Part shown: positions 24,701-33,723 of the stretch, piece by piece
Layout of the letters: each line of letters opens with the position of its first letter
Numbering within the stretch: the first letter of the stretch is position 1
NCBI GenBank assembly: GCA_035471785.1
Contig: DATIPQ010000116.1
Location: 26,151-90,150 of the forward strand
Direction of reading: 5' to 3'
Length of the DNA: 64,000 bases
DNA from: Acidobacteriota bacterium
Lineage (GTDB): Bacteria > Acidobacteriota > UBA6911 > RPQK01 > DATIPO01
Program-made: the position numbers and the translations under genes
Notes under the pieces: model-generated
Databases searched by the model: none
Seen by the model: the letters and a program-made list of their open reading frames with translations, nothing else
Told to the model about the DNA's origin: nothing

Positions 24701-24813
24701 GTTTGGGCGTCGGTTCCTTCCTCGGCCCCCAGCGCCGAACCTGCGGCCAGGGCCGCCAAGGCCAGAAAGACGGTAAGGAGAAGTGTGCGTGAGAGAGACA
24801 TGCGGCGGATCAT
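21766..24813 (-). CDS. Secreted S9-family (prolyl oligopeptidase-like) peptidase with charged inserts
   Basis: 1015 residues: signal peptide (SLSRTLLLTVFLALAALAAG), a beta-propeller region to about residue 740 and a C-terminal alpha/beta hydrolase. The triad is visible as S849 in GHSWGGY, D938 in LHNDDDGAVPW and H970 in KEDHGL. Two low-complexity inserts interrupt the propeller: about residues 178-255, mostly Lys and Glu, and about 400-445, almost all Glu and Asp. They make it far longer than usual S9 members (600-750). GGGAGG before ATG 24813 supports the start. It follows ribD by 39 bases on the same strand. A periplasmic peptidase releasing N-terminal di- or oligopeptides is likely. Confidence 0.9.
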   Translation of the reverse strand: MIRRMSLSRTLLLTVFLALAALAAGSALGAEEGTDAQTKRPLSHDDYDAWKRITGDSLSRDGQWVLYSEMPGEGDAELVVKDLESDTEYRHGIGYHARNDFGRSANPEAAFSADSKFVAFLIQPSMEEHKKAKKEKAKDDDKPTATLGLLRLSDGQVETVEKVKSFKMPEEAGGWVAYLMEKEKKKKDEDKDKDKEAEGEEKPEAESKAEPEEKKPEGEKQSEEETKAEEEGEEKKDHAAQRRKKKKEGTRLALRRLEDGSETTFEWATQYRFTDNGQWLMWTTASKKDYENDGLYAIRPGSDEPLALLTGEGNYKRWTMDEEQTRLAFVSDRDTNHWEEPVFKLYGWDLESSEAQLWVAHDTTPGFPEGMAVSDKEGLSFSRDGKLLLVGVAKADLDQEEEAEMEEEASGEEEGEPAEGDEDEEAEDEEEEAKFDLWHWNDPYPQPQQKRLASQYRNETWESVYDIESGSFLKIADEELADVEFADFGHRLFGSSNLPYRQLMAYEGFFRDLYVVDPRSGERSKVAEKVSSMGGLSPHGKYVAWYDDGDYFVRDLASGETRNLTADLGVAFHRLDWDRPNPPGPYGAAGWTDDDHSLLVYDQYDIWELMPDGSGARRITEGVGREKKIAFRYRRLDDDLDTIPLDQPLLLEGTNQDTISSGYFRDSVRGDSPPQELTFGEYNYSLPEKAEESDRLLFTRTSFDEYPDLWTATLDFDAPPRRITDLGSQMDAFKWGSAELRDFYSSDGQPLKGILIKPEDFDPAQEYPLMVYIYETLHPRLHSFRHPGPGTSINPSYYVSNGYVLWMPDIEYGTGYPGKDALKCVLPGIHMLLGEGWVDRDAIGIQGHSWGGYQIAYMITQTDIFAAAEAGAPVSNMTSAYGGIRWGSGMVRQFQYERTQSRLGDTLWDVPMRYINNSPLFFADRIDTPLLILHNDDDGAVPWYQGIELIMAMRRLGKEAYMFNYNKEDHGLRKRVNQEHWTRRMAEFFDHHLKGAPMPEWMEKGLPAWEKDEDK

Positions 24814-24852
24814 TCGATTCCTCCCGAAGGTTCCTTGTGAGTAGCGACCAGT

Positions 24853-25944
24853 TTAGCGTGACAGCGGGTAACCTTCCAGCAGAAGGTCTTGGCCCAGGCG
24901 TCGCGTCCGTATCTTCTTGAGACGATAGGACTCGGCCATTCGGTTGACGTTCATGGGACCGATGCCCGGCCGGGCGTCCCCTCCCAGGATCTGCGGACCG
25001 TAGAAAAGAAGCAGTTTGTCGGCCAGGTCGAGTTTGAGCAGCGAAGCGGCCACCAGTCCTCCTCCTTCCACCAGCAGGCTCTGCAGTCCGCGGCGGCCGG
25101 CTTCGGCCAGGATGGCCTGCCAGTCCAGACCCTGAGGGGAGCGGGGGACGGGCAGGCAGCGTACGTGGGGGGGATAGGAGGCTGTGGGCTGCACGTCTTC
25201 GGCATGAAAGAGCAGCACCGGGTCGCCGGACTGGAAGAGGCGGGCTTGCGGCGGCGTCGCCAGGCGGGTGTCGAGCAGGCACTTGGTGATGCGGTTGCGC
25301 CGCCGCCAGCGCACGTCCAGCGAAGGATCGTCGTCGGTGACCGTGCGCGATCCGACCAGAATGCCGTCCGCCGCGTAGCGCAGGAAGTGGGTGTAGTCGC
25401 GGGCTTTCTCTCCCGTGATCCAGCGCGAGTCGCCGCTGCCGGTGGCGATGCGTCCGTCCAGGGTCATGGCCAGCTTGAGGATGACGAAGGGGAGTCCGCT
25501 GCGGACGGCCTTGAAGAAGGTCTCGTTGAGCTTGGCCGCCTCCTCGGAAAGGGGCCCCAGGTGAACCTCGACTCCCGCCTCCCGCAGCCGCTGAATGCCC
25601 CGTCCGCCCACCAGCGGATTGGGGTCGGCGACGGCGGCATAGACGCGGGCCACTCCTTTTTCGATGATCAAGTCGCTGCAGGGAGGCGTGCGTCCCTGGT
25701 GGCAGCAAGGCTCCAGCGTCACGTAGAGGTCGGCGCCGCGGGCCTGCTCGCCGGCCTGGCGCAAGGCCTGCACCTCGGCGTGGTGCTGCTTCTCGAAGAG
25801 GTGATATCCCTCCCCCACCACCTTGCCGTCCTTGACCGCCACGGCGCCCACCATGGGATTGGGGCTGGTGCGTCCAATGCCCCGGCGGGCCAGCCGCAGG
25901 GCCCGGCGCATGTGCTTTCGCTGAGGATCAGGTCGCTTCGACAT
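24853..25944 (-). CDS. ribD: Bifunctional riboflavin deaminase-reductase
   Basis: Second and third steps of riboflavin synthesis. Residues 1-145 form the zinc deaminase (H55-A56-E57; C80 and C89 in EPCCHQGRTPPC), residues about 150-363 the NADPH-dependent reductase (VILKLAMTLDGRIATGSGDSRWITG, ILVGSRTVTDDDPSL, LLVEGGGLVAASLL). At 363 residues both domains are complete. No FMN riboswitch is seen in the 61 bases separating it from the corC-like gene upstream, so it is probably read from the pgpH-ybeY-corC transcript rather than controlled by flavin. Confidence 0.96.
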   Translation of the reverse strand: MSKRPDPQRKHMRRALRLARRGIGRTSPNPMVGAVAVKDGKVVGEGYHLFEKQHHAEVQALRQAGEQARGADLYVTLEPCCHQGRTPPCSDLIIEKGVARVYAAVADPNPLVGGRGIQRLREAGVEVHLGPLSEEAAKLNETFFKAVRSGLPFVILKLAMTLDGRIATGSGDSRWITGEKARDYTHFLRYAADGILVGSRTVTDDDPSLDVRWRRRNRITKCLLDTRLATPPQARLFQSGDPVLLFHAEDVQPTASYPPHVRCLPVPRSPQGLDWQAILAEAGRRGLQSLLVEGGGLVAASLLKLDLADKLLLFYGPQILGGDARPGIGPMNVNRMAESYRLKKIRTRRLGQDLLLEGYPLSR

Positions 25945-26005
25945 GTACAGATTCCATCGACCCGCTCGGGGGTTGGTGGTTGGAGATTGGAAGTTGCGCG
26001 CAGCC

Positions 26006-27319
26006 CTAGGCAGAAGCCGGTTCGGCCGGTCCGGCGTTCTCTTCGCGGCCCCCCACGACCCGGACTCTCATCCAGTTGATGCGGCGGGGGTCGGCGTCGG
26101 TCACGGTGATTTCCAGAGTGGAGTTGATGTCGACCCGCTCGCCCTTTTGCGGCACGCGGCCCAATTGGCTCACCACCAGGCCCGAGACGGTCGTGACGTC
26201 GAGGTGTCCCAGGTCGAGGTTGAGGGCGTCTTCCAGGTCCTCGATCTCCACTCCGCCCCGCACCAGGTAGTCATTGTTCTCGGTCAGTTCGATATCGGTC
26301 TCGCGTTGCTCGTCCTCGTCGTGGATCTCTCCCACCAACTCCTCGACCAGATCTTCGGTGGTCACCAGTCCGGTCACCGCGCCGTACTCGTTGATGACGA
26401 TGGCCATGTTGCCGTTGGCCTGCTGCAGCTCCTTGAGCAGGTCCGAGACCTTCTTGGTTTCGGGGACGAACTTGGCTTCGTCGATGATGGGCGCGATGGG
26501 AGAATCGTCCTTCAAGGTGTCCCAGTGGGCCAAGAACTTGCGGATGTAGATGAGGCCTACGATCTGATCCATCCCCTCGCGGTAGACGGGCAGCCGGGAG
26601 TGCTTGCTGGAGACGAACATCTCACGCAACTGGCCCACCGTGGCCGACTCTTCAACGCACACCATTTCAGTGCGGGGAGTCATGATTTCGTGAACCAGGG
26701 TGTTGCCGAACTCCAGCGCCGACTGGATCAATTCGCTGTCGCCCTTCTCGATGATGCCTTCTTCGGTGCCCACTCCGATGTAGGCCTGAATGGCCTCTTC
26801 GGCGGTTTCCTCTTCGGGCTCCTCGGGCACTGGACGCCGGTCCTGGTTCTCCTTGCTGCGCTTGAGCGGCAGCCACAGCGGCGCGCTCAGCCAGCGCAGC
26901 GGAATATAGATGGGGGCCAGCAGCTTGAGGGTGAGCAGCAGTACGCCCTCGGGATTGCGCTGAGTCATCAGCTTGGGCAGAAGCTGGTAGAAAACCCCTG
27001 TCACCAGGACCATGCTGCCCAGAGCCCACCAGACCGGGTAGGCCAGTCCCAGTTGGGAGAAGATGATGTACGTCAGAAGGCTCAGCCCCACCAGCAGGGC
27101 GTGGCCCGCCACCTCCAGGGGCACCAGGAAGGCGCCTCGGTCCCGGGCGATTTGTGCCAGCAAACGGGGAGGAGATTCCAGCTTCTCGCTCATGGTGCGC
27201 AAAGCGACACGGGTCAGCCGCCATCCGGCGTTGACGATCAGCGAGACGAAAAAGAGCGCGCCCAGCAAGAGCAGGGCGCCCGCGATATCCACCTGAAGCC
27301 AAGTGCTGCTGCTACTCAA
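26006..27319 (-). CDS. CorC/TlyC-type membrane protein with CBS domains
   Basis: 437 residues: three or four hydrophobic segments in the first 150 residues, a CBS pair at about 205-335 ([58 protein letters not shown]) and a C-terminal CorC_HlyC transporter-associated domain ([20 protein letters not shown]). This is the architecture of CNNM/CorC magnesium-cobalt efflux proteins. It starts at TTG, overlapping the ybeY stop by 4 bases (TTGA). The pgpH-ybeY-corC order is widely conserved. Confidence 0.9.
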   Translation of the reverse strand: MSSSSTWLQVDIAGALLLLGALFFVSLIVNAGWRLTRVALRTMSEKLESPPRLLAQIARDRGAFLVPLEVAGHALLVGLSLLTYIIFSQLGLAYPVWWALGSMVLVTGVFYQLLPKLMTQRNPEGVLLLTLKLLAPIYIPLRWLSAPLWLPLKRSKENQDRRPVPEEPEEETAEEAIQAYIGVGTEEGIIEKGDSELIQSALEFGNTLVHEIMTPRTEMVCVEESATVGQLREMFVSSKHSRLPVYREGMDQIVGLIYIRKFLAHWDTLKDDSPIAPIIDEAKFVPETKKVSDLLKELQQANGNMAIVINEYGAVTGLVTTEDLVEELVGEIHDEDEQRETDIELTENNDYLVRGGVEIEDLEDALNLDLGHLDVTTVSGLVVSQLGRVPQKGERVDINSTLEITVTDADPRRINWMRVRVVGGREENAGPAEPASA

Positions 27320-27774
27320 ATAAGGTCGAACTCCTTTCTGAGGCGGACTTCCAACTGCTCCATCTCTCCATTGTCCCTTTCATGATCGTAGCCCATGAGA
27401 TGGAGCAGCCCATGAAGGCAAAGCCTGCGCACTTCCCGCTGCAGGTCGTTTCCCGGCATGCGGCGGCGGGCTGTCTCCAGGGAGATGACCACATCGCCCA
27501 GGTAAGGCTCTTCAGCCCCCTCCCAGGGTTCGCGCCGGTCGGGGAAGGAGAGAACGTCGGTAGGCCCCTCTTTTCCCCGGTGGCGCTGATTGTAGTCGGC
27601 CATCACCCGGTCGCTCACCAGGACCAGCGAGAAGCCGCCCGCAACATGCAGCCGCTGCGCCAGTTGGCCGGCGAAAGCTTGCAGTTCACGCTGGTCGATG
27701 CTCAGGCCGCGCTGCTTATTGAACACGTGGACTGGCCAGCGGAGGCTGCTTGCCGGAGTCTTTGCTGAACTCAT
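27316..27774 (-). CDS. ybeY: Endoribonuclease YbeY (rRNA maturation)
   Basis: 152 residues. The zinc motif HGLLHLMGYDHERDNGEM gives H121, H125 and H131 in the H-x3-H-x5-H spacing of YbeY, an RNase for 16S rRNA 3' end maturation and ribosome quality control. The ATG at 27774 lies inside the last 59 bases of the preceding phosphohydrolase gene and has no clear ribosome site; a GTG at about 27726 (VFNKQRGL) would also fit the family and nearly remove the overlap. Confidence 0.93.
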   Translation of the reverse strand: MSSAKTPASSLRWPVHVFNKQRGLSIDQRELQAFAGQLAQRLHVAGGFSLVLVSDRVMADYNQRHRGKEGPTDVLSFPDRREPWEGAEEPYLGDVVISLETARRRMPGNDLQREVRRLCLHGLLHLMGYDHERDNGEMEQLEVRLRKEFDLI

Positions 27775-30049
27775 ATCCAGGATACTCGATTCTCTGATGA
27801 TGCATCCTCAAGATGACACGCTCGTAGGCCGAGGCTACCCGGCTCAGCTCGCGCACGGTGATGTCGCATTCGTCGAACTGCCCGTCCTCGATGTCTGAGC
27901 GGATGATGCGGCGGATCATGCCGCGCACCTGTCCGCCTGAGGGGTCCTGCAAGGTGCGGGCGGCGGCTTCCACCTGGTCGGCCGTCATCAGGATGGCGGC
28001 CTCTTTGCTCTGGGGTTTGGGTCCGGGATAACGAAAGGTCTCTTCCGTCACCTGAGTCTCGTCTCCGCCCGCTTCTTCCACAGCCTTGCGGTAGAAAAAC
28101 GACATCAGGCGGGTGCCGTGATGCTGGGGGATGAGGTCGCGCACCTCGCCGGCCAGTTTGATTTCATCAGCCAGGGCCAGCCCTTCCTTGACGTGGTTTG
28201 CCAGGATCAGGCTCGACATCGAGGGCGTCAGCGACTCGTGCTTGTTGCCGCAGTAGATCTGGTTCTCGACGTAGTACTCGGGCTTGGAGAGCTTGCCGAT
28301 GTCGTGATAGTAGGCGCCCACCCGGGTGAGGAGGGAATTGGCGTCCACGGCTTCAGCCGCTTCTTCGGCCAATGTGCCGACGATGATGCTGTGGTGATAG
28401 GTCCCCGGCGCCTCCACGGCCAGGCGCCGCAGAATGGGGGTGTTCAGATTCGACAGCTCCAGCAGGCGGATGTCGGTGGTGATGCCGAACAGTTGCTCCA
28501 GCAGGGGCAGCAGCAGGGAAGCCGCCGTGGCCGCCAGCAGTCCTCCCGCCAGGCCCAGTCCGGCGGCCCACAGCAAGGTGGTGCCGTCGAGTGTCCCGAC
28601 GTAGAGCTGCAGGGCCACGGCCGTCAGGGCGTTGACGCATCCGATGACGAATCCCGCCTTCACCAGCGCCGCCCGCTGGCGGTAGTTGTGAAGGACGTAG
28701 GCCGCGGCCAGGCATCCGGCCAGCGAATAGACGAAAGTGCGCGGGTCGCCCGTCATCAACGCCACCAGCACCGAGAAGATCATGGAGTAGATAAGGGTGA
28801 TGTTGACGCTCACCAGCAACACCAGCAGGAAAGCTCCCAGCGCGAAAGGCACCAGCAGGTGCAGCATGACCGGATCTTGCAGTTGGGGCAGGCGGATTCC
28901 CGCCGCAACCAGGTCGGCCACTCCCAGCATCACCTTGGTGAGCAGGGCTGTTCCGGCCATCACTAGGTTGACCAGCAAGAAGTAGCCGACTTGCGGCTTG
29001 AGGCGGCGTTCCGGCATCTCCAGATAGCGCCACAGGGCCATCTGGAAAAAGGCCACCAGAATGAAGATCCCGATCACTCGAGCCGCTTGTCTGAGCGGGT
29101 CCTTGCTTTGTTGCAAAGCCGATAAGAGCATTCCGGCCTGGGGCGTGACCTCGTCGCCGGCCCGCACGATGGCGCGGCCCTTCTTGACCTGCATGAGGAC
29201 GGGAGCCACCTCCATCTGGGCCGCTGTTTCGGCCAGGCGGGTGGCGGTCTCGTTGAAGATCAGGTTGGGCACCAGCCAGGAGCGCAGCAAGTCGAGCAAC
29301 TCGCCGCGCTGCCGCGGATCGAGTCCTTTCAGACCGGATTGCTGCTGCCCAAGGGCCTTCCGCGCCTCTTGCAGGTCTTGCACCTGGGCCAGGTCCTTGA
29401 GGGGGCGGGTCTGGCTGGTGACCGAGTTCATGAGCAGAATGCCGCGGTCCTGATAGCGCTGCAGAAGGTCGCGCGTCAGTACCACCCCAGGGTAAGCCAG
29501 GGCCTCTTTAAGCAGGGCGGCCATGGCTTGCTGCAGGTCCGGATCAAAGCCGTGGGTCATCAGCACTTCGATGGCTGCGCCCTGGTCGAAGGCCGGAAGC
29601 TCGCGCTTGAGCCGTTGAAGAAGCAGGCGCTTTTGGGCGGGGACGGAGGAACGTTCCTCCTCTGCTTTGCGCAGAATCTCGCGGCCGCGCTGAAAGCCGT
29701 TTCGCAGTTCCTCAGCCAGACGCTCGTTGACTCGAAGGTCCAGGTCGAAGACGACGGAAACGTTGCGGGCCGCCCTTTGGCGCTTTTCAGCCGTGGCCAA
29801 GGTGTCCTCGACGGTGAAGTCATGGAGGGCCTTGATGGTGCGGTCGGCGATGTCCCCGGCTTGATAGTCGGGCAGCCGCTGAAATTCGAAGCCGGCCAGC
29901 AGGAAGGTCAAGAAGGCGGCGGTGGCCAGTCCCAGCGCCAGATCGCGGGCTGAGAGCGGACGGAATCGGATCCGCAGGCGCCGCAGCCATCCTTCCTTGC
30001 TTCCGGCCCTCTTGCGGGCGCTGCTTGATTGGGGAGTCTTCTTAGACAT
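27716..30049 (-). CDS. 7TM-HD family cyclic-di-AMP phosphodiesterase (PgpH-like)
   Basis: 777 residues in the PgpH/YqfF layout: an N-terminal membrane helix (about 37-55), an extracytoplasmic 7TMR-HDED domain (about 60-310), seven membrane helices (about 320-510) and a cytoplasmic HD domain. The HD metal residues are seen in YHHSIIVGTLAEEAAEAV near 550 and AYYHDIGK near 578, with DLIPQHHG downstream. The enzyme hydrolyses c-di-AMP, linking envelope signals to turgor control. The final part overlaps ybeY. Presence of this enzyme implies a diadenylate cyclase somewhere, though none is in this window. Confidence 0.92.
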   Translation of the reverse strand: MSKKTPQSSSARKRAGSKEGWLRRLRIRFRPLSARDLALGLATAAFLTFLLAGFEFQRLPDYQAGDIADRTIKALHDFTVEDTLATAEKRQRAARNVSVVFDLDLRVNERLAEELRNGFQRGREILRKAEEERSSVPAQKRLLLQRLKRELPAFDQGAAIEVLMTHGFDPDLQQAMAALLKEALAYPGVVLTRDLLQRYQDRGILLMNSVTSQTRPLKDLAQVQDLQEARKALGQQQSGLKGLDPRQRGELLDLLRSWLVPNLIFNETATRLAETAAQMEVAPVLMQVKKGRAIVRAGDEVTPQAGMLLSALQQSKDPLRQAARVIGIFILVAFFQMALWRYLEMPERRLKPQVGYFLLVNLVMAGTALLTKVMLGVADLVAAGIRLPQLQDPVMLHLLVPFALGAFLLVLLVSVNITLIYSMIFSVLVALMTGDPRTFVYSLAGCLAAAYVLHNYRQRAALVKAGFVIGCVNALTAVALQLYVGTLDGTTLLWAAGLGLAGGLLAATAASLLLPLLEQLFGITTDIRLLELSNLNTPILRRLAVEAPGTYHHSIIVGTLAEEAAEAVDANSLLTRVGAYYHDIGKLSKPEYYVENQIYCGNKHESLTPSMSSLILANHVKEGLALADEIKLAGEVRDLIPQHHGTRLMSFFYRKAVEEAGGDETQVTEETFRYPGPKPQSKEAAILMTADQVEAAARTLQDPSGGQVRGMIRRIIRSDIEDGQFDECDITVRELSRVASAYERVILRMHHQRIEYPGYEFSKDSGKQPPLASPRVQ

Positions 30050-30128
30050 GCGAGTGGTTGCCGTTCATTTTAGCACAGGCGGGGGAATGCCCCGGCCGTG
30101 AAATGCGTCCTTGCGGTGTGGGGAAAGA

Positions 30129-31370
30129 CTACTCTTCGTAACGCTTGAAGAGCAGCGAGGCGTTGGTGCCTCCGAATCCGAAGGAGTTGGAGAGAGCGTA
30201 GCGGACTTCGGCTTTGCGGGCCTCGTTGGCCACGTAGTCGAGGTCGCACTCGGGGTCGGGAATCTCTTGGTTGACGGTGGGCGGCAGCGTCTGGTCGCGG
30301 ATGGCCAGTACGGTGATGCCTCCCTCCAGTCCGCCGGCGGCCCCCAGCAGGTGTCCCGTCATCGATTTGGTGGAGCTGACGGGCACGTCATAAGCTCTGG
30401 CGCCCAGCAGATCTTTGATGGCCCGTGTCTCGATGCGGTCATTGGGCGGCGTGCTGGTGCCGTGGGCATTGATGTAGTCGACTACCGAGGGGTCCAGCCC
30501 GGCGTCTTCCAGCGCATTGCTCATGACGCGGAGGGCGCCTGATCCGTCCTCGGGCGGAGCGGTTATGTGGTGGGCGTCGCCGCTCATACCGTAGCCCACG
30601 ATCTCGGCCAGAATGCGGGCTCCCCGGGCTTGGGCGTGCTCCAGGGCCTCCAGTATGAGGATGCCGGAGCCCTCGCCCACCACGAAGCCGTCGCGTCCGC
30701 CGTCGAAGGGACGGCTGGCCTTTTCGGGTTCTTCGTTGCGGGTGGAAAGCGCCTTCATGGCGGCGAAGCCTCCCACGCCCATGGGCGTGATGGCGGCTTC
30801 GGCTCCCCCCGCGATCATGACGTCGGCGGCTCCCCTCTGGATCAGCTTGAAGGAATCGCCCACGGCATGAGAGGAGGCCGAGCAGGCAGTGGCGGTGGCC
30901 GAATTGGGTCCGCGGGCTCCGAAAATGATGGAAACCTGTCCGGCGGCCAGATTGATGATGGCGGCCGGGATGAAGAAGGGCGATATGCGCCGGGGGCCCA
31001 TCTTGATGAACTTCTCGTGCTCTTTCTCGATGGTGCCGAATCCGCCGATGCCGGAGGCGATGTAGGTCCCCACGCGGTCGGCGTTCTCGTCGCTGATCTC
31101 CAACCCCGCACACTTGAGAGCCTGGCTGGAAGCGGCTACCGCGTAGAGGATGAAGGGGTCCATCTTCTTGACGTTCTTGCGGTCGACGTAGAGGAGAGGG
31201 TCGAAGCCCTTGACCTCGGCGGCGATGCGGGTGGGAAAGTCGGAAGCGTCGAAATGGCTGATGGTCGCCACTCCGCTGCGGCCTTGCAACAGGCCCTGCC
31301 AGGTCGACTCGGTATCCACACCTACGGCTGATACCAGTCCGACCCCCGTTACCACTACACGTCTGCTCAA
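30129..31370 (-). CDS. fabF: Beta-ketoacyl-ACP synthase II
   Basis: Elongating condensing enzyme of fatty acid synthesis. The Cys-His-His triad is C163 (TACSASSHAVGD), H303 (INAHGTSTPPND) and H340 (SMTGHLLGAAG), and length (413) is standard. It starts at TTG, with GAGGTG about 9 bases upstream; an internal ATG would remove the conserved N-terminal VVVTGVGLVSAVG. A 184-base gap containing GC-rich inverted repeats separates it from acpP, so it may have partly separate expression or differential mRNA stability. Confidence 0.96.
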   Translation of the reverse strand: MSRRVVVTGVGLVSAVGVDTESTWQGLLQGRSGVATISHFDASDFPTRIAAEVKGFDPLLYVDRKNVKKMDPFILYAVAASSQALKCAGLEISDENADRVGTYIASGIGGFGTIEKEHEKFIKMGPRRISPFFIPAAIINLAAGQVSIIFGARGPNSATATACSASSHAVGDSFKLIQRGAADVMIAGGAEAAITPMGVGGFAAMKALSTRNEEPEKASRPFDGGRDGFVVGEGSGILILEALEHAQARGARILAEIVGYGMSGDAHHITAPPEDGSGALRVMSNALEDAGLDPSVVDYINAHGTSTPPNDRIETRAIKDLLGARAYDVPVSSTKSMTGHLLGAAGGLEGGITVLAIRDQTLPPTVNQEIPDPECDLDYVANEARKAEVRYALSNSFGFGGTNASLLFKRYEE

Positions 31371-31554
31371 AGTGCTACACCTCGGCTAATGCCTGCCTCC
31401 AGGGGCTGGATTCCCCGCTCCCGCTGCCCGGCGAGAGCGCGGCAGGGAGGGGGAAGAGCCCCTTCACGGAACGGCAATATAGATGCCGAAACGTCCAAAA
31501 CGTTTCCCCGGCCCGCTTTTTTGGGCCGAGTCCCGATTGGGCGTCAGGCCCGAG

Positions 31555-31794
31555 CTAATCTTTCTGGTGTTCCTTAATGTAGTCGACGGCGTCCTTGACG
31601 GTTTGGATCTTCTCGGCGTCCTCGTCGGGGATTTCGATGTCGAAGTCCTCTTCGAACTTCATCACCAACTCGACCGTGTCCAGCGAGTCCGCGCCCAAGT
31701 CATCCACGAAGCTGGCTTCGGGCTTGACGTCGCCGTCGGAGACGCCTAACTGCTCGACAATGATCTCTTTGACTTTATCTTCAACAGAAGCCAT
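31555..31794 (-). CDS. acpP: Acyl carrier protein
   Basis: 79 residues, strongly acidic. The phosphopantetheine attachment site is S37 in [15 protein letters not shown]. It carries growing acyl chains between the fab enzymes and is the substrate of AcpS at 20170-20550. GGTGGAGG upstream of the ATG is a strong ribosome site, as expected for an abundant protein. Placed 14 bases after fabG. Confidence 0.97.
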   Translation of the reverse strand: MASVEDKVKEIIVEQLGVSDGDVKPEASFVDDLGADSLDTVELVMKFEEDFDIEIPDEDAEKIQTVKDAVDYIKEHQKD

Positions 31795-31808
31795 GGTTCC
31801 TCCACCTT

Positions 31809-32552
31809 CTACATGTACAATCCGCCGTTAATGTTTAGCACATGGCCCGTGATATATCCAGCCGCGTCAGAGACTAGAAATCTCACTCCCGAGGAGACGT
31901 CCTCCACGGTGCCGATCCGCCCCAGCGGGATCTGTTTCTTCAATTCCTGGGCGGCCTTTTCGTTGACCTCCGCCGTCATGTCAGTTGCGATGAAGCCGGG
32001 CGCCACGGCGTTGACGGTGATGCCGCGGGAGGCTACTTCGCGCGCCAGCGCCTTGGTGAAGCCGATGACTCCAGCCTTGCTGGACACGTAGTTGGCCTGG
32101 CCCGGATTGCCCATCTGACCCACCACCGAAGTGATGTTGACGATGCGTCCGGCCCGCTTGCGCAGCATGGCGGCCAGCACTTCCCGGGTCACCGCAAAGG
32201 CGCCGGTCAGATTGGTGGCCAAAACTGCATCCCAGTCGGCGTCCTTCATCCTCAGCATCAGTCCGTCACGGGTGATCCCGGCGTTGTTGACCAGGATATC
32301 GACGGCGCCGTGCTCCTTGAGAACCGTTGAAAGTGCGCTTTTTACCTGTTCACGGTCACTGACGTCAAGCGCAACTCCCGCGGCCCGGCCTCCCTGAGAG
32401 GCGATTTCCTCGGCCAGCGCGTCCACGTCGGCTTGCTTGCGGCTGGCTGCCAGGACCATGGCGCCATCGGCCGCCAAGTCCTGCGCAATGCGGCGTCCGA
32501 TACCGCGGGAAGCGCCAGTCACCAGCGCGATCCGTCCTCCCAAATCACTCAT
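31809..32552 (-). CDS. fabG: 3-oxoacyl-ACP reductase
   Basis: NADPH-dependent reductase of the fatty acid cycle; 247-residue short-chain dehydrogenase. TGASRGIG (12-19) binds the cofactor and S142, Y155, K159 form the catalytic set in [25 protein letters not shown] lies at 89-92. The ATG at 32552 overlaps the 3' end of fabD by 8 bases, so the two are translationally coupled. A ten-codon upstream extension is open but not homologous. Confidence 0.96.
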   Translation of the reverse strand: MSDLGGRIALVTGASRGIGRRIAQDLAADGAMVLAASRKQADVDALAEEIASQGGRAAGVALDVSDREQVKSALSTVLKEHGAVDILVNNAGITRDGLMLRMKDADWDAVLATNLTGAFAVTREVLAAMLRKRAGRIVNITSVVGQMGNPGQANYVSSKAGVIGFTKALAREVASRGITVNAVAPGFIATDMTAEVNEKAAQELKKQIPLGRIGTVEDVSSGVRFLVSDAAGYITGHVLNINGGLYM

Positions 32553-33459
32553 AGCTTTGCACCTGCTCCCATCCTGAGACATTGGACAACACGGCCTCGG
32601 TGCCGATGCGCCGCATCATTCCCGTCAGCACCTTGCCGGGCCCCACTTCGGTCACCCGGGTGACGCCTTGGGCATTGAGCGTCTCCATCGAGTCGGTCCA
32701 GCGCACCGCTGAGGAGACCTGTTCGACCAGCCCCCGGCGGGCTTCCCGGCCGCTGCGCACGATGCGGGCCTGCACGTTGTTGATGAGGGGGATCTCCAGG
32801 TCGTCCATGGGCGTCTCCTGCAGCACCCGTGCCAGCCGTTCCTGTGCCGGCTTCATGAGGCGGCAGTGAAAGGGCGCGCTGACGGGCAGTTTCAAAGCCC
32901 GGCGTGCCCCCCGCTCGGCGGCCAGGGAACAGGCGCGATCTACGGCCTCGCTGTGGCCGGCGATGACGATCTGATCGGGGGTGTTGAGGTTGGCCGGCTC
33001 CACCACCTGGCCTTGAGCCGCCTCCCGGCACACTTCCCGCAGCGCCTCCAGTTCCAGGTTGAGGACGGCGGCCATGGCACCCACGCCCACCGGAACGGCC
33101 TCCTGCATGAACTGTCCACGTCGCCGCACCACCCCTACGGCATCGGCGAAGGAGAGCGAACCGGCGGCCACCAGCGCGCTGTACTCGCCCAGGCTGTGGC
33201 CGGCCACGATGTCGGGACGATGTCCGCGTTCGTGCAGCATGCGCAGCAGGGCTACCGATACAGTGAGAATGGCGGGCTGGGCGTTCTCGGTCAGACGCAA
33301 CTGGTCCTCGGGTCCCTCAAAGCAGAGGCGGCTGAGCGCCATGCCCAGGGCCTCGTCGGCCTCTTGGAAGGTCCGGCGGGCAGTAGCGTCCTCCTGGAAC
33401 ACATCTCGGCCCATGCCCGGCGACTGCGAGCCCTGGCCCGGAAATAAGAAAGCAAGCAT
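32545..33459 (-). CDS. fabD: Malonyl-CoA--ACP transacylase
   Basis: Loads malonyl groups onto ACP. 304 residues with LFPGQGSQSPGMG at the N-terminus, nucleophile S89 in GHSLGEYSAL, the arginine in VRRRGQFMQEA and the catalytic histidine in SAPFHCRLM. It directly follows rpmF (9 bases), where many bacteria have plsX and fabH between the two; those genes are absent here. Confidence 0.96.
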   Translation of the reverse strand: MLAFLFPGQGSQSPGMGRDVFQEDATARRTFQEADEALGMALSRLCFEGPEDQLRLTENAQPAILTVSVALLRMLHERGHRPDIVAGHSLGEYSALVAAGSLSFADAVGVVRRRGQFMQEAVPVGVGAMAAVLNLELEALREVCREAAQGQVVEPANLNTPDQIVIAGHSEAVDRACSLAAERGARRALKLPVSAPFHCRLMKPAQERLARVLQETPMDDLEIPLINNVQARIVRSGREARRGLVEQVSSAVRWTDSMETLNAQGVTRVTEVGPGKVLTGMMRRIGTEAVLSNVSGWEQVQSYE

Positions 33460-33468
33460 GGGCCTCGT

Positions 33469-33651
33469 TTAGATCTCCTCGACTTCGATGACCTGACGGC
33501 CCTTGTAGTAGCCGCACTCCATGCAAACCCGGTGAGGGAGGGTGGGCTGGCCGCAGTTGCTGCACACCGACAGGCTGGGCGGCGTGAGAAAGTCGTGGGC
33601 CCGCCTCTTGCCGCGGCGGGAACGGGAATGTCGTCGTTTAGGATTCGCCAT
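33469..33651 (-). CDS. rpmF: 50S ribosomal protein L32
   Basis: 60 residues: MANPKRRHSRSRRGKRRAHD is the family start, followed by a zinc site C30, C33, C43, C46 (VCSNCGQPTLPHRVCMECGYY). Lies between yceD and fabD, the widespread arrangement that ties ribosome and lipid synthesis. Confidence 0.97.
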   Translation of the reverse strand: MANPKRRHSRSRRGKRRAHDFLTPPSLSVCSNCGQPTLPHRVCMECGYYKGRQVIEVEEI

Positions 33652-33723
33652 CTCTTTATCCTTTGCTAACCATCAGCGCCCTCCAGCTCGGCGCCGCTGG
33701 CGGCGCCGTCAAGGCCGAGGCAT

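Noticed and set aside
21838-24792. 984-codon open frame on the plus strand opposite the S9 peptidase
   Set aside because: Long antisense frame caused by GC-rich codon use; its product is hydrophobic and valine-rich without any domain, while the minus strand encodes a complete peptidase with triad.
25945-26005. Possible FMN riboswitch before ribD
   Set aside because: Only 61 bases lie between the genes and none of the conserved RFN blocks is present.
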